In this document: positions 49,963-52,385 of the stretch, one piece after another | Layout of the letters: each line of letters starts with the position of its first letter | How positions within the stretch are numbered: position 1 is the first letter of the stretch | Assembly (NCBI GenBank): GCA_024102635.1 | Contig: JAGFJO010000099.1 | Span: 1-52,385 of the forward strand | From: Deltaproteobacteria bacterium | Lineage (GTDB): Bacteria; Bdellovibrionota_C; UBA2361; JAGFJO01 | Length of the DNA stretch: 52,385 bases | Direction of reading: 5' to 3' | Program-made: the position numbers and the translations under genes | Notes under the pieces: model-generated | What the model was told of the DNA's origin: nothing | The model's input: only the letters and a program-made list of their open reading frames with translations | The model's database searches: none

Positions 49963-52385
49963 CTATTTCGAGCTTTTGGTTGATTTTTTCTTACTCTTGG
50001 CTTTGGCTGCTTTAGGTTTTTCCTCGCTCTTGGCTTTGGACTTGCCCGTGCCTTTCCGCCCTTTTTTCTTCGAACCTTGCGCCTCATCTTCGCCCTCGCC
50101 TTGCTGTCCTAAGCGGGCTGCGCGCGCATCCAGCAAATTAATCGCGTCTTGAAGCGTGATAGCCGCGGGATCCATTCCCCTCGGCAAAGAGGCGTTGATT
50201 TTACCATCGGTTACGTAGGGGCCATACCTGCCGCTCTTCAGAGCAATCGCAGCGTTAGTCACCGGATTAACGCCGATCTCTCGGAGGTTTTTAGGAGCCG
50301 ACTGCCGCCCGCGCCGTTTAGGCTGCTTCAATATCTCGAGCGCCTGCTCGAGCGTGATATTAAGAAGGGTAATCTCGTCATCAGAGGGAATGGTCCGGGT
50401 ATCGTCCCCTGTTTTGATGTATGGACCGTAACGGCCGTTCGCTACAACCACATCCTCGCCGGTTTCCGGATGTTTGCCCAGCGACTTAGGAAAGCTGAGC
50501 AGCTGAAGCGCTATATCCAGTGTCACAGAAGAAGGGTCCATTCCCTGCAGCAGCGAGACCATCTTCGGCTTGTCTTCGCCCTCCGCCATCTCGCCAAGCT
50601 GTATATAGGGCCCAAAGCGGCCCTTCTTAAGATAAACCGGCTTGCCGCTTTCAGGATCGGCCCCCAGAGCCTCAGGCCCTTTCGCGGCCTCTTCTAATAT
50701 ATGTATCGCCCTCTCCGTATTTAGTTCATCCGGAGTTATCATTTCAGGTAAGCCGGAGCGGTTTTCGCCGTTGGCGAGAAAGGGGCCAAATCGACCGATA
50801 CGGACCTCAACTTGACGGCCCTCCTGGTCGACACCGATCGGTATCCCGCAGACGTCGCGCGGATCTATCACCTTTTCCCCGTTCTCGACCAAACTTTTAA
50901 GGCCGGGATGACCGTTGCCGAAGTAAAATCTTTGTAGATATCCCCGATAGTCCTTCTCTCCCCGTGATATTGAATCCAGATCGTCTTCCAATAATGCCGT
51001 GAATTCATAGTCCACAAGCTTGGTGAAATACCTCTCCATAAGACCGATTACGGCCGTGGCGAGAAAGGTAGGAACCAGCGCAGTCCCCTTTTTGAAAGCG
51101 TAATCTCTAGACAGCACCAGATCCACTATGCTAGCCCAAGTGCTAGGCCGTCCGATTCCCAGCCTTTCCAGCTCTTTGATTAGGCTACCTTCAGTATAGC
51201 GCGCCGGGGGCTGTGTTTGATGTTCGTATGCGTCCAAACCAACGATATCCAGCGGCTCACTCACTGCAAGTTTAGGTAAGATCTTCTCCCTATCCGCTAA
51301 ATCCGCCTCCGGATCGTCCGACCCTTCAACATAAGCGCGCAAGAATCCGGCGAACTCGATTGTTTTTCCGGATGCTCTAAAGGTTGCGTCGGCACATGTC
51401 AGCTGTACTGATATACGCGTCCCTGTCGCGTCCTTCATCTGAGATGCCAGTGTCCGTTTCCAGATTAGCTCGTACAACTTGAATGCTTCCACGCCGAACT
51501 TCTGCTGCACCACCGACATTGGGGCAAAGTTCTGTCCTGCGGGTCTTATCGCTTCGTGAGCCTCTTGAGCGTTTTTTACCTTAGTTTTATATATGCGTGG
51601 TTCCGGGTGAAGGTACTCTTCTCCGAAGTCGTTCACGATGATGTTGCGGGCCCCTTTCAAAGCCTCTTCCGAGAGAATGGTAGAGTCAGTACGCATGTAG
51701 GTGATGAGGCCGTTTTCATACAGTACCTGAGCGATCTGCATAGTCCTGCGGGCGGAAAAATTCAATTTCCGGCTGGCTTCTTGCTGAAGAGTGCTGGTAG
51801 TAAATGGAGGCGCAGGTTTAGTGGTGTAAGGCTTTTCCTCCACCGAGGAGACCAGAGTTTTTGAGTTAAGCAATTTCTGCTTAAGTTCGCCTGCGGATTT
51901 CTCGTTTAGCAGAACCGAATCAGATCCCTCCAGCAGCTTTCCGGTTTTTGCATCAAAATCTTTTCCGATAGCAACGCGCTTGCCTCCCACATGCGTGAGC
52001 TCGGCTTCGAACTGATCCGAGTACTGGCTGCTGCCGGCCTTTGAAAAAACGCCTTTTAGGTCCCAGTAAGTTCCGCTTCTAAAGCTAATTCTTTCGCGCT
52101 CTCTTTCAACCAGCAGTCTAATGGCGACGCTTTGGACTCGCCCGGCGCTAAGACGGGGCTTCATCTTTTTCCACAAGAGCGGGCTTACGGAATATCCGAA
52201 TAGTCTGTCTACTAAGCGCCGGGTCTCCTGGGCCCTTACCAAGTTGTCGTCTATGGCGCGCGGAGATTCGAGAGCCGCTGCGATGGCCTCATTAGTGATC
52301 TCATGGAACACCATGCGCTTAACCGGGATCTTGGGTTTGAGCACCTCGACAAGATGCCAGCTAATCGACTCTCCCTCGCGATCTT
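49963..52385 (-). CDS. topA: DNA topoisomerase I, 5' part outside the window
   Basis: Type IA topoisomerase that relaxes negative supercoils. The frame is open to the window edge and its first visible residues are DREGESISWH, the metal-binding end of the Toprim domain, so about 110-130 N-terminal residues are missing. The active-site segment NGLITYMRTDST carries the catalytic Tyr, and SAGRVQSVAIRLLVERE is the standard core. After the core there are four or five TopA C-terminal repeats of the GRFGPYI-type (GRFGPFLANGE, GRFGPYIQLGE, GRYGPYIKTGD, GRYGPYVTDGK), not Cys4 zinc fingers. The last 50 residues are a Lys/Ser-rich tail that probably holds DNA. It ends 4 bases before the rhodanese relic. 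Confidence 0.95.
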   Translation of the reverse strand, partial: DREGESISWHLVEVLKPKIPVKRMVFHEITNEAIAAALESPRAIDDNLVRAQETRRLVDRLFGYSVSPLLWKKMKPRLSAGRVQSVAIRLLVERERERISFRSGTYWDLKGVFSKAGSSQYSDQFEAELTHVGGKRVAIGKDFDAKTGKLLEGSDSVLLNEKSAGELKQKLLNSKTLVSSVEEKPYTTKPAPPFTTSTLQQEASRKLNFSARRTMQIAQVLYENGLITYMRTDSTILSEEALKGARNIIVNDFGEEYLHPEPRIYKTKVKNAQEAHEAIRPAGQNFAPMSVVQQKFGVEAFKLYELIWKRTLASQMKDATGTRISVQLTCADATFRASGKTIEFAGFLRAYVEGSDDPEADLADREKILPKLAVSEPLDIVGLDAYEHQTQPPARYTEGSLIKELERLGIGRPSTWASIVDLVLSRDYAFKKGTALVPTFLATAVIGLMERYFTKLVDYEFTALLEDDLDSISRGEKDYRGYLQRFYFGNGHPGLKSLVENGEKVIDPRDVCGIPIGVDQEGRQVEVRIGRFGPFLANGENRSGLPEMITPDELNTERAIHILEEAAKGPEALGADPESGKPVYLKKGRFGPYIQLGEMAEGEDKPKMVSLLQGMDPSSVTLDIALQLLSFPKSLGKHPETGEDVVVANGRYGPYIKTGDDTRTIPSDDEITLLNITLEQALEILKQPKRRGRQSAPKNLREIGVNPVTNAAIALKSGRYGPYVTDGKINASLPRGMDPAAITLQDAINLLDARAARLGQQGEGEDEAQGSKKKGRKGTGKSKAKSEEKPKAAKAKSKKKSTKSSK

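Noticed and set aside
1..52385. tRNA, rRNA, CRISPR arrays, transposases and phage genes
   Set aside because: Looked for TpsiC-like GTTCRA motifs with acceptor pairs, regularly spaced repeats and transposase motifs in all gaps; none supported.

Overview
The window (about 52 kb, roughly 50% GC by eye) is ordinary bacterial chromosome. It carries housekeeping genes (alaS, secA, hemW, glnA, topA, ybeY, phoH), a type IV pilus block and several accessory clusters. I found no rRNA, tRNA, CRISPR array, insertion sequence or phage gene. Lipoboxes, a RpoH-like sigma factor, LytM-family periplasmic protein and a sigma-54-controlled type IV pilus point to a Gram-negative. The alaS-phoH-7TM/HD-ybeY order and the pilB-pilC-regulator-pilA order fit the former Deltaproteobacteria (Myxococcota, Bdellovibrionota, Desulfobacterota) or a neighbouring candidate phylum. 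That placement is an inference with low confidence.

Layout. 1-2.4 kb: end of an unknown gene, an unknown protein with an internal duplication, and a Gdx/SugE-type SMR exporter. 2.4-8.2 kb (minus): alaS, phoH, a 7TM-HD phosphohydrolase and ybeY, probably one operon. 8.5-15 kb: exported glucose/sorbosone-dehydrogenase-like protein, a catalytically degenerate LytM protein, a RpoH-like sigma factor, a thioredoxin-like lipoprotein and a GT-C-like membrane protein. 15.2-22.4 kb: pilB, pilC, a membrane-bound sigma-54 activator that looks like a PilS sensor joined to a PilR output, an FAD oxidoreductase on the other strand, and pilA behind a -24/-12 promoter with TGAC repeats upstream. 22.4-25.4 kb: glycine-zipper protein, small lipoprotein, ribokinase-like kinase, Yip1-like protein.

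25.7-29.4 kb is an overlapping trio: an alpha/beta hydrolase, a MurF-like ligase whose N-terminal substrate domain is replaced by membrane helices, and a D-Ala-D-Ala-ligase-like ATP-grasp enzyme. 29.4-33.7 kb has a strong promoter with a long leader, a TPR-like protein, an ABC exporter pair and an M42 aminopeptidase. 34-36.2 kb is the most notable block: a small secreted Cys-rich precursor, a strong terminator, an MNIO (DUF692) enzyme and its DUF2063 partner. This is a bufferin/HvfABC-type RiPP system with a precursor built on C-x-G-E-K repeats. 36.3-41.3 kb: thioesterase, an ABC/membrane/GT-C group and an M50 protease. 41.4-52.4 kb: secA, hemW, a zinc-ribbon TPR protein, a PPi-type phosphofructokinase, glnA, a rhodanese relic and the 3' part of topA.

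The strongest candidates for something new are the MNIO cluster with its unusual precursor, the fused PilS/PilR-like regulator with matching cis elements, and the membrane-anchored MurF/Ddl/hydrolase trio.
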